From: Rhizophagus clarus
Taxonomy: Eukaryota; Glomeromycota; Glomeromycetes; Glomerales; Glomeraceae
Direction of reading: 5' to 3'
Length of the DNA stretch: 64,000 nt
Assembly: GCA_015698045.1 (NCBI GenBank)
Contig: BLAL01000047.1
Span: 930,001-994,000 of the forward strand
Part shown: positions 22,855 to 34,888 of the stretch, in pieces
Layout of the letters: every line of letters begins with the position of its first letter
Position numbering within the stretch: the first letter of the stretch is position 1
The notes under the pieces: model-generated
Told to the model about the DNA's origin: nothing
The model's input: the letters and a program-made list of their open reading frames with translations, nothing else
The model's database searches: none
Made by a program: the position numbers and the translations under genes

Positions 22855-25117
22855 TGTAGCTTTATTAAATTCTTTGGATAATTTATTATTTTACTATTAT
22901 CTGTAAATTATCAATTATTTGTTCATTTAATCGGTTTAATAAATAGACTTTTTTTTTAACTATTATAGGGAATATTAAACTATACAATTTACCGTAAAAT
23001 ACTACAAAATATCAAAACAATAAAATATCTTTAAAAAAAAAAAATAATACTATTTATAATTAAAAATAATTTGTAAAGAAATTTTTAATTTAAACACTCT
23101 TGTTCTTCTATTATAATTAAGAAATATACTGTATATTAATTAAGAGTATTTTTTTTTTTTAAATTAAAATTTAATAAATACCTTTTGTTGCATTTCTTGG
23201 TTCAGGAAAATTTTCAAATTGATAAACCCTGCTTTTACTTGTATAATTAATATTTGTCTCATTCATTTCTAAATTATTACCATCTACATTTGGTTGAAAC
23301 ATTATTTCATCTGGTTTATTTTGGTATAACCTATAAATTTCACCTATTTTTTTATCAAATGTAATAATATCAGGTCTTTTTGATGGATCAGCATCCCAAC
23401 ATTGTTCCATTAAACTTTATATTCTAAAGGAGTTTCTGATATAATTTTTGGTCTTATACCATCAATAATATTATATGCAAGTTCATAATTATGCTCACAA
23501 TTTATAAATGGTGGCTGTCCAGATGAAATTTCCCACATGAGCATAGCAACACTATATATATCAGATTTATCAGTATAACCTAGGGATGCCAACGGTCGGT
23601 TCGGTTCGGTTTCGGTTTTAAAACCGCGGTTTTCAACCAAAACCGAACCGACCGCAAAACCGACCGATAAAACTGAACCGCAAAACCGATTGCAAAACCG
23701 AATAAAATATTAATATAAAGTGCTAATTATGACTTTATTTAGCAATAACATTTAAATTTACATAATTTTTTCTTACAAAAATAGTGCTGATTTTGTGATT
23801 TTTGACGATACAAAAAATCACGTGATCAACGCACAAAATTAATAATTTTAAAAAGGAAAGTACCATAAATTCAAATAATAAAATTCATGTTTTTTAGTTA
23901 TTTTCAATTGAAGCAAAGATATTTTTTCGGGATATATTATAAAATATTTACAATTAACCGATCGGTTTCTTCATCGGTTTTTTTTATATACAAAACCGAC
24001 GGTTAACCGGTCGGTCTTGGACTAAAACCGAACCGAAACCGAACCGGCAAAAACCGGTTATAACCGGTTATAACCGAACTTTTGGCATCTCTAGTATAAC
24101 CTTTTCCAGCAATAACTTCAGGTGCAATATAAGGAAGATTTCCATATATACTTTTTGATGATTTATCAGCAGGTCCACAAAATCCAAGATCACCAATAAC
24201 CCAAGTTCCGTCAATTTGTGAATATAGTATATTTCCGGAATGTAAATCTTTATGAATTGCATTTTCTCCATGAATAAAGTAAAGTGAATTGGATATTTCA
24301 TATATAATTCTAATTCTTTCTTTCCATGTAGGTTTTTTATGATTTCGTTGCAAATATTTTCTTAAATCAAAATTCATTTTTCTTATTACAAGCATGTAAT
24401 TTCCATTTGATGGATCTTTTGTTAGTCCATAACAACTGACAATATCTTCCAGTTTATTACTTATGGTTAAATGTGATTTAGCCTATAGGATTTAGAAAAT
24501 CAACGTTACTATTTAAAATTTGGTTAATTTCAAATACAATTTTGATAATTATATAACAAACCTCTTCAAACCAACTTTGATTTACACTTCCAACTTTTCA
24601 GTACTACATGCATATATCCAAACCTTAATAATCTTTGTTCTTTAGGATCCCATTCTTCATAACCTCCATCGATCCAAGATGCTGTATAAATTTCAGAAAA
24701 TCCGCCTCTTGTTAGATATTTAATATGTTTTAAATTATCATATGGAACCCATTCAATTATTTTATATGGTACATATGCTTTTATTTGACATTCTTGTATC
24801 AATTTATCAATATCATCATTTCCAGATGTCCAATTTATAAAATTTATCTTTAAATAATTTCGAACACAGTGTTCACAATACAATGTAGCCACACATTTTT
24901 CGTTACAATTTTCACAAATTCTTCTTGTTCCTGAACCAAAAATAACTCATAATCCATATTTAAATTTTTTATGGCTGCCATTTTTTCATCTTTTGTAAGA
25001 GATTTGTCAGTATTAATTGTTTGTTTTTGAAATTCAAATTGTTTGTGGATATCATCGCAAATATCAAAGTCAGCTATTTACTGCTGCATAAACTGATTTT
25101 CTACGAATAATAGACAT
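22855..25117 (-). pseudogene. kinase copy C, broken by frameshifts and a hAT-type insertion
   Basis: Third tandem paralog. It starts MSIIRRKSVYAAVN at 25117 and keeps CVATLYCEHC, TRGGFSEIYTA, LHSGNIL, DLG and YIAPE in pieces. HRD has become HKD. Exon 1 is out of frame after about residue 14, again near 24.93 kb, and near its 3' end (about 24.6 kb). Exon 2 is cut by a 513-bp hAT-type element (23581-24093) between GKGYT and the SDIYSVAMLMWEISSG stretch. It is out of frame by one base just before MEQCWDADPSKRPDI (about 23412). The equivalent of the 12-nt exon has lost its donor, and a worn tail exon ends near 22855. The gene is plainly non-functional, while copies A and B are whole, so these are not general sequencing errors. 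Confidence 0.85.
23581..24093. mobile_element. hAT-type non-autonomous element inserted in a kinase exon
   Basis: 513 bp, flanked by a perfect 8-bp duplication, GTATAACC (23573-23580 and 24094-24101). The ends are TAGGGATGCC and the complement of TAGAGATGCC. The subterminal parts are rich in CGGTTCGGTTTCGGTTTT and AACCGG blocks on both sides; the centre is AT-rich. The 8-bp duplication and the TAGRGATG end are hAT hallmarks. The uninterrupted site can be read from copies A and B. There is no transposase inside. Confidence 0.9.
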
Positions 25118-25200
25118 GGTGCAAATTTTGTTTCGAAAGATTTATTTTGTCAAAAAATTTTATTTCTAAGGTTTTCTCTTTTTTTTTTAAAAAAAAAAAA

Positions 25201-25230
25201 GAGAGAGAGAGAGAAAGAGAGAGAGAGAGG
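25201..25230. repeat. GA microsatellite
   Basis: An almost perfect GA repeat, directly after a poly-T/poly-A stretch, just upstream of broken kinase copy C. Confidence 0.9.
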
Positions 25231-26577
25231 TATTATCTTATGAGAATGATCCCAAATTACACAAACTTTGAGAGTAGTACAACATAAAGTTTAAGCAGAT
25301 GTGACGAAGTCATGCAGATCAAAAGACATTGAGAATTTGAGATTATTAATTCCAGCTTTTAACTTTGTCCCCCAGTATCACCAGATTTGATGCTGACCAT
25401 TTCTAAAATGTATATGAAATCAGATACACTTTTATCAGTGTACAGTATACAATAATATATTACTTGTACTTTATTAATAATAAAGTATTAATTATATAGC
25501 GTGATGAATAAAAAACAAAAATTAAAAAAATAAGTTCATGCAATAAGCTTTGTGGCTTCGTTTTTCTCGTAAAATATAATATGAAAACTTGTTAATCTCA
25601 CCATCATAATTATCATAATTTGATAAATAATTCTTATATGTTTTATCTAATTTTTAAAATAAATATAGAGAAGAATGTTACCCTGTTTCTCTTACAGATA
25701 AAACCATATTTTATTTTTATTTGGTATATATATATGAAGTTCCTATTTTATTGAACAATACTTATAATAATGGACAATTTTCATAAGAAATAGTGAACGA
25801 TTATAATGCAAAGTATGAATAATGGGAGAAAAAAAAAAATATTCCTAGCATAATCATCTTACACGAGCTTTAATGTATCAGCATCAAAACCACGTGGAAG
25901 TTTCCTGCGCCCCCAACTAACACTTATTTTGAACTGACTTTAAATATCTTAGTATTTATTTACCACCATCTCTTGTAATCTATTATAATGCAGATTGCAA
26001 ATAACTGATTAGGGTGTAAGAAGCACTTGTTAAATTTTATTATTACAAAAAGGAAATCATATAAATGAAAATCGTCGAGCGTTAACTATTATCTTTTTTT
26101 AGAACAACATCAGTATTTTATATTGATGATACTAGCTGTATTAAATATTAATTCACTTTCTTATATATAATTAAATCACAAAATTTAAATAGATAACATG
26201 TTGATAAAACTTCAATTCATTCTTGTTGGCGAATTTCTATGATTTATTACATTTCATCAGTTATAAAATTTTCCTTTGATAAAATTCATCACGTTAAAGA
26301 AAAAAATATACATTTTTATACATACCTATATATATACACAGTATACATAAAATTATAGAATAAGAACATCTCCTTTTAAAAAGTTACGAATTCCTCTTGT
26401 ATTAGAATACAATGCAATACTTAAAAAAGGGAGTAAAGGAATCACAAATGAAAATGTCCCTATGAAAAGTCTTACTCTACATGCGACCATAACGCTCTTT
26501 GATTCATGAAAATTACAATTAAAAGGATATGTACTAAATAAAGACCTAATTAAAATTATAACTACAATAGTGAATAC

Positions 26578-26604
26578 AATTAATTAATTAATTAATTAAT
26601 TAAT
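26578..26604. repeat. TTAA tetranucleotide repeat
   Basis: About six to seven uninterrupted AATT/TTAA units in non-coding sequence. Confidence 0.9.
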
Positions 26605-27021
26605 GAAATGTATTAAAGAAGTAAATTCGATTAATAACATTAGAATAAACCTTACAGAATAATATCAATTGAACATAAAATGAAGCACTGTTAAGATATA
26701 AAAACACACACATAATTGAATAAGATTATTTAAAATTAAATATAACAAAAACGGTAATCTTAATTATGTTTACCAAGAACATATTCTTATATTGTCCCAA
26801 TCATTTTTCATGACAAATAGAACTAAGCAAACATAATAAATAAAAATGTAAGTTATGTTATTAAAAAAATAAAAATAGGAAAATTTTAATATTACTTACA
26901 CGTCACTATTAGCAACATATTACCAAAAAGAAAACTGACAAATATTGATAATTATAAATTAATTAATGTAAACACATATAAAATAAAATAAAATTAATAA
27001 TAAAAACGATAATAAATATAT

Positions 27022-27246
27022 TTACAAATAATCATAAATATCTCCAATCCCATGTAAAGTTATTAAATACCAAATTTCTTTTTTTAAAGAAAAAAAAAAT
27101 GTTGAATTTATTGAATTTTTATTAAAAAATAAATGTACAAGTGAAAATTTCTTGTAAAAAAAAAAAAAATTCATACCTGTGCAGACACATACAATAAAAT
27201 AAAGTGCACCGGCGATTCTATAAAAAATAAATATGTAAGTTTTCAT
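27022..27246 (-). CDS. possible small spliced membrane or secreted peptide (41 aa)
   Basis: An ATG at 27244-27246 opens a hydrophobic start, MKTYIFIFYRIAGALYFIVC. A GTATGA donor follows in the next turn. A second exon begins after a pyrimidine-rich acceptor and encodes EIWYLITLHGIGDIYDYL, then a stop. Exons are 27177-27246 and 27022-27077, with a 99-nt intron. The first 20 or so residues look like a signal peptide or membrane segment. I do not recognise it. Against it: very short, no homolog in the window, and it could be an exon pair of a longer or dead gene. Confidence 0.25.
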   Translation of the reverse strand: MKTYIFIFYRIAGALYFIVCVCTGMNFFFFYKKFSLVHLFFNKNSINSTFFFSLKKEIWYLITLHGIGDIYDYL

Positions 27247-27642
27247 GATTTTTATATTTATTGACTGATTTTAATTTATAATTCGAGAAAAAATTTTGGT
27301 CTTTTATTATATTTATGGGCGATATTTTTAACCGAGAATGCCGCTTGGCAATTTGGCGTTTTTTTGTCATTGTAGGAATTTTTTAAAAAAGGAAATTAGA
27401 TATGAAACATTAATTAACAATATATTCATTTGCGGTAGTGGAATGCAGTGATGTTTGTACAAAGTTACACGAAGATCACATAACAATCAGCATAACAATC
27501 TAAGTGTAGCACGTGTGCTCGGTTGATTTTTTATACATTCACTATATATAATACATAAAAGATTTTCATGTATAAAAGCAATAAAAATATACTTTATTTC
27601 AATTATAATTATCAATAAAAGATAAATGTTTGCAATGATACA

Positions 27643-29130
27643 TCACATTTTTATATCTTTAGGTTTATATGGCGCCAACATAATATTATGTTCTCTTAAT
27701 AACTTTTCAAAATTCACACGTTTGTCATTATAATAAAGCCAATACGTATCATTTTTACCTAAACCTAATGTACAAAAAGATCCTTCATTTTTTATGTAAT
27801 CCAACAGAAGTTTAGAATTCATAACTGTACCATTTGCTTTGGTTTGAGATATTTGTAAGGTAACCAGTTTAAAATCTTTAAGATACGAAAAAATCATATT
27901 AATTTTTTCATTAGAAATTTTGGAAAATGATAGTGACTTAATATTTGGACAAGATTTTGTCAAAGTAATTAAAGTGTCATCATTAATTTTTGCTTGTTTA
28001 GTATTACCTTCTCCAATAGTCAAAGAAAATAAACCATTTCCTGCTTTTTTTATAATCAAATTAGTTACTCCGGGAGACCAATCATTAAAACTTAAATCCA
28101 ATTTTTTAAGATTTTTGAAACTAGAATATAAATCCATATCATCAAATTTTAACTCTTTGTTATATCTTAATACCAACGTCTCTAAATTAATACATTTATC
28201 AATATGATCAAATGATAAGTCGCTAAAATTCAAATGGTTTAACATCATCTCAGTTAAATTATTGGTTCTTGATTCTAATGTGCTTGTAATAAGATCATTA
28301 AACTCGCCATTATTCTTTTCATTATCAAAAATGAAACTATTTAGATCATTTTGTGACTCAATAAAAGAAATAAATCCCTTTATATTCTTATCAGGCCATT
28401 TCTTACTATTATATATTGTTAATTTTGAAATATTTTTACTATGATTTTTAAAATATCCGAAACATTCAATATTATTACTAGAATCACTTTCGTTATGATC
28501 ATCATAACGATTTATTGAATTATTTCTATAATATCCATAATATCTAATATTATTATTACGATAATTACTAGAATCACTTTTGTTATGATCATCATAATGA
28601 TTTATTGTAAGTTCCTTCAAATCTTTAATCTTATGTTGCATGATTTCCAATAATTCATCATTATTAAAAGATACATTCCATTCCAAGAGATCTAAACTTT
28701 GACATTGTTTCATAATTGATTTCATGATCAATTTTAAAGCTTTATTTTCATTTGAATAATTTGATGATCTACGACTATAATTATTGTACCATGATCTTAT
28801 AACTTTAATTATTTCTTCAAGTTGAAATTCTTTTAAATATTTTCCATATTGGAAAAAAAGTGGTTTTCCTCCATTTTCAAAGTTTTCTCTATCAAAGAGT
28901 TCTTTAATTTCATTAAGTTCCTTTTCACCAGAAGATTGAACATAAATTTCTATTATTTTTTCACTATTTCCTATCTTACAAATTTTAAATGGATTTTCCC
29001 AAAGAATTGATACTGCTATTTTACTAAAAAATTTATTCGTAAAAAGAAATTTGAATAAACTTTTCCTATTATATCTCGAATTTTTAATAATCTCGAGAAT
29101 AATATCTGCATTTAAAATATGCAATGACAT
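27643..29130 (-). CDS. F-box / leucine-rich-repeat protein
   Basis: Single-exon frame of 495 residues. Residues 1-45 (ILNADIILEIIKNS...FLFTNKFFSKIAVSILWENP) match the F-box-like opening common in Rhizophagus. The C-terminal half has leucine-rich units (INLETLVLRYN, FKNLKKLDLSFNDW, CPNIKSLSFSKI). By family, it would be a substrate adaptor of an SCF ubiquitin ligase. A 30-residue block with YDDHNxSDSSN is repeated twice (about residues 173-221), from a 90-bp in-frame duplication at about 28.47-28.61 kb. It is a close paralog of the gene at 59683-61080, which lacks that duplication. The leader just before the ATG is C/T-rich on the coding strand, as in the paralog. Confidence 0.85.
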   Translation of the reverse strand: MSLHILNADIILEIIKNSRYNRKSLFKFLFTNKFFSKIAVSILWENPFKICKIGNSEKIIEIYVQSSGEKELNEIKELFDRENFENGGKPLFFQYGKYLKEFQLEEIIKVIRSWYNNYSRRSSNYSNENKALKLIMKSIMKQCQSLDLLEWNVSFNNDELLEIMQHKIKDLKELTINHYDDHNKSDSSNYRNNNIRYYGYYRNNSINRYDDHNESDSSNNIECFGYFKNHSKNISKLTIYNSKKWPDKNIKGFISFIESQNDLNSFIFDNEKNNGEFNDLITSTLESRTNNLTEMMLNHLNFSDLSFDHIDKCINLETLVLRYNKELKFDDMDLYSSFKNLKKLDLSFNDWSPGVTNLIIKKAGNGLFSLTIGEGNTKQAKINDDTLITLTKSCPNIKSLSFSKISNEKINMIFSYLKDFKLVTLQISQTKANGTVMNSKLLLDYIKNEGSFCTLGLGKNDTYWLYYNDKRVNFEKLLREHNIMLAPYKPKDIKM

Positions 29131-29170
29131 TTTTAAAGAAGAGCGTGAGAAGAAAGAGAAGGAGAAATGT
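29131..29170 (-). promoter_or_regulatory. pyrimidine-rich leader of the F-box gene
   Basis: On the coding strand the 35-40 nt before the ATG are almost pure C/T (TCTCCTTCTCTTTCTTCTCA) and end TTTAAAAATG. The F-box paralog at 59.7 kb has the same kind of leader. A core-promoter or leader role is inferred from this shared feature only. Confidence 0.4.
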
Positions 29171-29287
29171 TTGTGATTATATTTGTATAGTGTTGGTCAT
29201 ACTCCATATTACGTGACGAGATGTGAATCAGGATTAATGAACAATATATAGGAACAATATTCACTTTGTGACTCCAATAACGTATAA

Positions 29288-29458
29288 GGGCAGTGACATA
29301 TATTAGCTAATATTTTAGGGGGGTGGAGGGTAAGCGAAAATCTTAGGTTACATAATTTTAAAAAAATATGATTGGTTGCACGTGACCAAGATATCTTACC
29401 TGGGGGTGGGGTAAGCGCCTATAGTAAAAAAAATATTAGCTAATATATGTCACTGCCC
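29288..29458. mobile_element. 171-bp MITE with TAA target duplication (Harbinger-like)
   Basis: The ends match for about 28 bp as inverted repeats, starting GGGCAGTGACATATATTAGC. They are flanked by TAA on both sides (29285-29287, 29459-29461). The 3-bp TAA duplication and GGG end suggest PIF/Harbinger. The near-perfect ends suggest recent insertion. It has no reading frame. It lies in the upstream region of the F-box gene at 27.6-29.1 kb. Confidence 0.85.
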
Positions 29459-29461
29459 TAA

Positions 29462-30683
29462 TAAGACGTGTCTTATATTAATAAAAAATATTGTGCAATA
29501 AGAAACATTTCCTAATGATGTCAATAAATATTTGTAATAAGCGTACGTAAATTTTTCAAAAAAAGCTCATTATTTTGGCATCTTATTATTTTTATTTTTC
29601 GTTAAAAATAATTTATTATTTATTACATAAGATTTATAATACTAAAAAGAAACATTAAGCTAGAAGTTACAAGGATCATTTGATTAAGCGTGCGCAGTAA
29701 TATTACTCATGTTCTCAAGAAGTTGTGTAATGTTTACAGCATTTGAGTCAGTTTTAATTACGCTCCCCAGTTTTTGTAATTATTACATTATTTTTATAGA
29801 TTATGTTGTGCTCCAATTTAAGTCATGACTTAAGAATTTGGAAATTTCTGTCACACAAGCGACTTGATTATATTATTTCTACATTTATCCTTTGATATAA
29901 CCTCAATGATCATCAATAAGGGAAATTATTCATGTGCACAGGAATTTTGTAGAAATCAGTATCATTTTTTAATTAGTTTCATTAAAGGTGTTATTAATAA
30001 CAAATAAAAAACTTTTTATATTTTGATCAAAGTAACAATGAAAAAAAAGGTTAATAAGGAAATAAAAGAACGAAATTTTAGTACAACAGAAGCGCATTAG
30101 TGGTATCATCGTCAGAAAATGGTAGAAAATTCACAAGATATCAAGGATGAATATTCATTAAGTTTATGTTATGAAAGTCATGAAAGTTAAATACTAGACT
30201 CATACTACTAAATATTTGATAGTGTAACTGTTTTAAAATAAATGATTTCTTATGCGCAGTACAAAACTTTTCGCATATCAATTTTTTTTTTTTTTTAAGG
30301 ATTAGAAATTTGTAATGTTAGCTTTGCTTGCACTTCGTTGTGTCTTTCGTATATGAATTAACGTATTTTCTTTGAAATGAAAATAAAAATGTTGAAATAT
30401 AGTATGTACTGTACCAATTAGCTGAAAATTGCATCTTTCGCTCGTAACACAGTACGTAGCACAGTAATTATTTAGTCCTGTTGTTTATAATTTTTAGAAA
30501 TATTTAACGTAATAACATTTCCCAAATTTGCTATATAATGAATATGTATCAATGAGTCAATGAATCAATGAATCGTACGCCACAATTTTACTTAAAACCG
30601 AGATCGACATTACATCTCGCATTGTCTTTTTTGAAAAATATTTTTTTTTTTTTTTAAAAAAAAAAAAAAATTTAAAAATAAAA
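29462..30683. other. upstream region of kinase-Sel1 gene 2
   Basis: AT-rich with no gene. Parts (about 29.7-29.95 kb, with TTTCTGTCACAC) resemble the upstream region of gene 3 at about 48.5 kb, so the duplication that made genes 2 and 3 included their 5' flanks. A poly-T/poly-A block sits directly before the ATG. Confidence 0.45.
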
Positions 30684-33600
30684 ATGTCAAATGCTAATAG
30701 TACTAATATTTCGAATGAGTGGTTAGAAGATTCGATTAAAAAAGAATCCTTAAATTATTTTGACTTTTCAGAATTTAAAAATATACAACGAATAGCAAAT
30801 GGTGCATATGGATATATTCATCGTACCAATTGGAAAAACACCGATATTAGATTAGTTTTGAAATCCTTTAATGATGAAAAATCAACATATAAAGAAGTTA
30901 TCAATGAGGTATAAATTTATATTTCTAAAATTCATCATCACCGGTCATAAAATTTTTTTTAGGAAACCTAATATGAACGTTAAGCAGAACTTTATCGTCG
31001 TTTTCAAAATGGTGTGGGCTATTTATTCGTGATTGGATATTCGAATACCGATATTCGTCCGGTTTTTCATCCATTTTTTTTTTTTGTTCAGTTTTCATCT
31101 GGTTTTCGTCCGGTTTTCGGTTTTCTTTTCTTTTTTTTTTTATTCGGATATAACTGCGTACATTATTTTGAAAACAGCGATAAATAATAACATCCTATAA
31201 TAATGAGACTACGACTTAGTATATAATAAATTTTACTATATTACAGACGAACCATCAATTAATTTCAAGTTGTTCCTGTGGCGTTTTCAGAAAATATTAA
31301 AGCATGTTGACGTATTATGTCACGTGATTACTCTTTAAATAATTTTATGACCGGTTATAGTCATCGCTATTTTATGTTAATTTAATCCACGCTTAAATGC
31401 AGATAAAATTACATCGAAAAGTTCATTTTCACGAAAACATAATAAAATATTATGGAATTACAAAGAACGAAACTAGTAAGAATCAATAAATTCCTTTTAT
31501 TTATAAAATGTCGTATTGTGCATTAACGTCTTTCTTAATTATTTTTACCCAGATATAATAAATCAAATGAACAGTTATATTTTAGTTCTGGAATATGCTG
31601 ATGGTGGTACACTAAATAAGTACTTAAGTGAACATTTTAATGAACTTGAATGGAAGGATAAATTTTGCTTAGCATTACAGTTGGTATCCGCTGTATCATG
31701 TTTGCATGAACATGATATTATTCATCGTGATCTGGTATTAAATTAATTCTTTTTTAACTTTAAAATTTTCAACTTTTATCACTTTTATCATCGTAATTTA
31801 AGTTAATCGTCATCCTATTTTTTTTTTTTTATTTATAACTAGCATGCAAACAATATACTCATTCATGAGAAGAGTATTAAATTGGCGGACTTTGGATTAT
31901 CTAGAAAAATTTCTGAAGCGTCAAGTAATACTTCAAAAGTACTGGGTGTAATCCCTTACGTAGACCCAAAGAAACTTATTAACAACAAATACAAATTAAA
32001 TAAAAAATCTGATATATATAGTATTGGGATCATCATGTGGCAAATATCAAGTGGTCATCAACCATTTGAAAATATGGAATATGGTATGAATATGATCTTA
32101 AAAATATGTGGAGGGGAAAGAGAAGAAATTGTTGATGGGACACCTATTGAGTATAGTAATCTTTATATGGGTAATTATATTCAAATATGTTATTTTTAAA
32201 TTTTCTTATAAATATATTCATTCTTTTTTTTTTTTTTATTAGAATGTTGGAAACAAGAACCAGATGAACGCCCAAATGCACGACATCTTGTTTCAGTCCT
32301 TAAAAAATTTTCAACATTAGGAAGAAATGTAAAACATACAGAAATAGATGATATTGCAATGATTCCAATAACAACAATTCAATGGCTTCAATTTATGGCA
32401 GAAAATGATAATAAAATTGCACAATATAAGTTAGGAGAATATTATGAATATGGTGATGATACCGAAAAGGACGAGATTAAAGCATTTGAATGGTATAAAA
32501 AATCAGCTGAACAAGATTTTGATGTTGCACAATGTCAGCTTGGATATTTTTATAAAAATGGTATTGGTACAAGCATAGATCTCAAAAAAGCAATTTACTG
32601 GTATAATAAAGCAGCAGAAAATGGAAATGAAGTAGCACAATACAATTTAGGTAGATGTTATGAAGATGGGGATGGTGTTGAAAAAGATGAAGTCAAAGCA
32701 TTTGAATGGCATAAAATGACGCACAGAATAGTTTGGGATATTTTTATGAAAATGGTATAGGTACAGAAAAAAATTTTGAAATTGCTTTTCATTGGTATCA
32801 AAAAGCAGCAATAAATGAAAATAAATTTGCACAATATAAATTAGGTGAATTTTACCAATATAAAATGGCTGATGAAATTAAGGCATTTGAATGGTATAAA
32901 AGATCTGCTGAACAAGAATATAGTAATGCACAAAATAAACTTGGAATTTTTTATGAAAATGGTATCATCCCAGAAAAAGATTTAGATAAAGCAATTTACT
33001 GGTATACCAAAGCAGCAGAAAATAGAAATAAAGTAGCACAATGCAATTTAGGTAGATGTTATGAATACGGAAAAGGTATCAGAAAGGATGAAATCAAAGC
33101 ATTCGAGTGGTATAAAAGATCAGCTGAACAAGAATATGTTCATGCACAATATATAATTGGAATCTTTTATGAAAATGGTATAGGTACGGAGAAGGATTCA
33201 GAAAAGGCTTTTTGTTGGTATTTAAAGGCAGCAGAAATGGGTAATAAATTTGCACAATGTAAATTGGGTAAATTTTACCAATATGAAATGGGAGATGAAG
33301 ATAAAGCGTTTGAATGGTATAAAAAATCAGCTGAACAGAATTGTAGTGAAGCACAAAATGAACTTGGATTTTTTTATGAAAATGGAATAGGAATAAAAGC
33401 AGATTTTCTCAAAGCATTTCATTGGTATCAAAAAGCAGCAGAAAATAAAAATAATATTGCACAATATAATCTAGGATTATTTTATGAGTATGGATATGGG
33501 GTTAAAAAAGATGTAGCTAAAGCATTTAAATGGTATAGAAAATCAGCTGAACAAGAATGTATTGATGCGCAGAACAAGCTAGGAACTTGTTATAAAAATG

Positions 33601-34888
33601 GCATAGGTATAGAAAAAGATCCAAAACGTGCAATTTATTGGTATAAAAAAGCAGTAAAACATGGAGATATAATTGCACAATATAATTTGGGTAAATGTTA
33701 TTATTATGGAATTGGTATCAGAAAAAATGATGATAAAGCATTTGAATTAATTAAAAAATCGGCCGAGATGGGATACAGTAAAGCGCAAAATTATCTAGGA
33801 AATTTATATAAAAGTGTAAGTGGGGATTTAAAAGAAGCAGTTTACTGGTATAATAAAGCAGCAGAAAATGGGAATAAAACAGCACAATACAACTTAGGCA
33901 ATTGTTATGAATGTGGGAATGGTGTTGAGGAAAATGAAATTGAAGCAATTATTTGGTATAAGAAATCAGCTAAACAAGGATATAACAACGCACAATATAA
34001 GCTTGGATTATTTTATGAGAGTGGTATTGGTACAAATGTAGATTTAATAAAGGCGATTTATTGGTATCAAGAAGCAGCAAAAAGTGGCAATAAAATTGCA
34101 CAATGTAATTTAGGTAAATGTTATGAAGATGGAAATGGCGTAGAAAAAGATAACAACAAAGCATATGAATTATTCAAAAAATCAGCTAATAATGCCTGTA
34201 GGGAGGCACAATGTCGTCTGGGATTTTTTTATCAGAATGGTATAGGTATTAAAAGAAATCTGGAAAAAGCGATTTATTGGTATATTAAAGCGGCTGAAAA
34301 TGGTGACACAATTGCACAATTTAACTTAGCTTTATGTTATCAATATGGAGAAGGAATTGATAAAAATGAAGTTAAAGCATTTGAATGGTATAAAAAATCA
34401 GCTCAAGATGAGAGCAGTGCACAAAATAATCTGGGATACTTTTATGAAAATGGTATTTGTACACAAAAAATGTTGGAAATGGCTTTTTATTGGTATAATA
34501 AAGCAGCAGAAAATGGGCATAAGATCGCACAATTTAATGTAGGCAGATGTTATGAAGATGGAAATGGAGTTAAAAAAGATAAAGTTAAAGCATTTGAATG
34601 GTATAAAATGTCAGCTGAACAAGAATGTTGTTATGCACAATGTAAACTTGGATCTTTTTATGAAAATGGTATTGGTACAGAAAAAGATTTAATGCAAGCC
34701 AATTATTGGCATAAAAAAGCCTTAGAAAATGGATATGTAAATACAATGAACGATCCGTTAAACCAAAAATCAAAGGTAGACAAAACATTTTTTATTCTAT
34801 TATTAGTTTATATTTATGTTAACCTCCTAATTTCTATATTTAGATTAAGAAATCGAAAAAAATGTTTAGTTGGTTTAAATGTTTTTAG
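30684..34888 (+). pseudogene. protein kinase with Sel1 repeats, frame broken inside the array (gene 2)
   Basis: Exons 30684-30908, 31403-31475, 31553-31734, 31843-32170, 32243-34775 and 34844-34888, the same plan as gene 3. Kinase motifs are present: ANGAYGYI loop, [33 protein letters not shown]. The glycine loop reads ANGAYGYI rather than GxGxxGxV. About 22 Sel1 repeats follow. In the fourth repeat (about 32717) 22 bases are missing relative to gene 3, which shifts the frame to a stop at 32758-32760. Beyond it a 700-residue Sel1 frame stays open, so the break looks recent. As it stands, the gene would make a kinase with three Sel1 repeats. The last exon would encode [13 protein letters not shown], a basic tail shared with gene 3. 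A sequencing error is unlikely for a 22-base gap, but reads could decide. Confidence 0.75.

Larger units (their letters stand above)
25118..27021. other. intergenic with simple repeats
   Basis: Contains a (GA)n run at 25201-25230 and a (TTAA)n run at about 26578-26604. The rest is AT-rich with no gene I can support. Confidence 0.5.

Noticed and set aside
31010-31145. TCCGGTTTTC-type repeats in intron 1 of gene 2
   Set aside because: Short, irregular, without inverted ends or target duplication; cannot be called an element.
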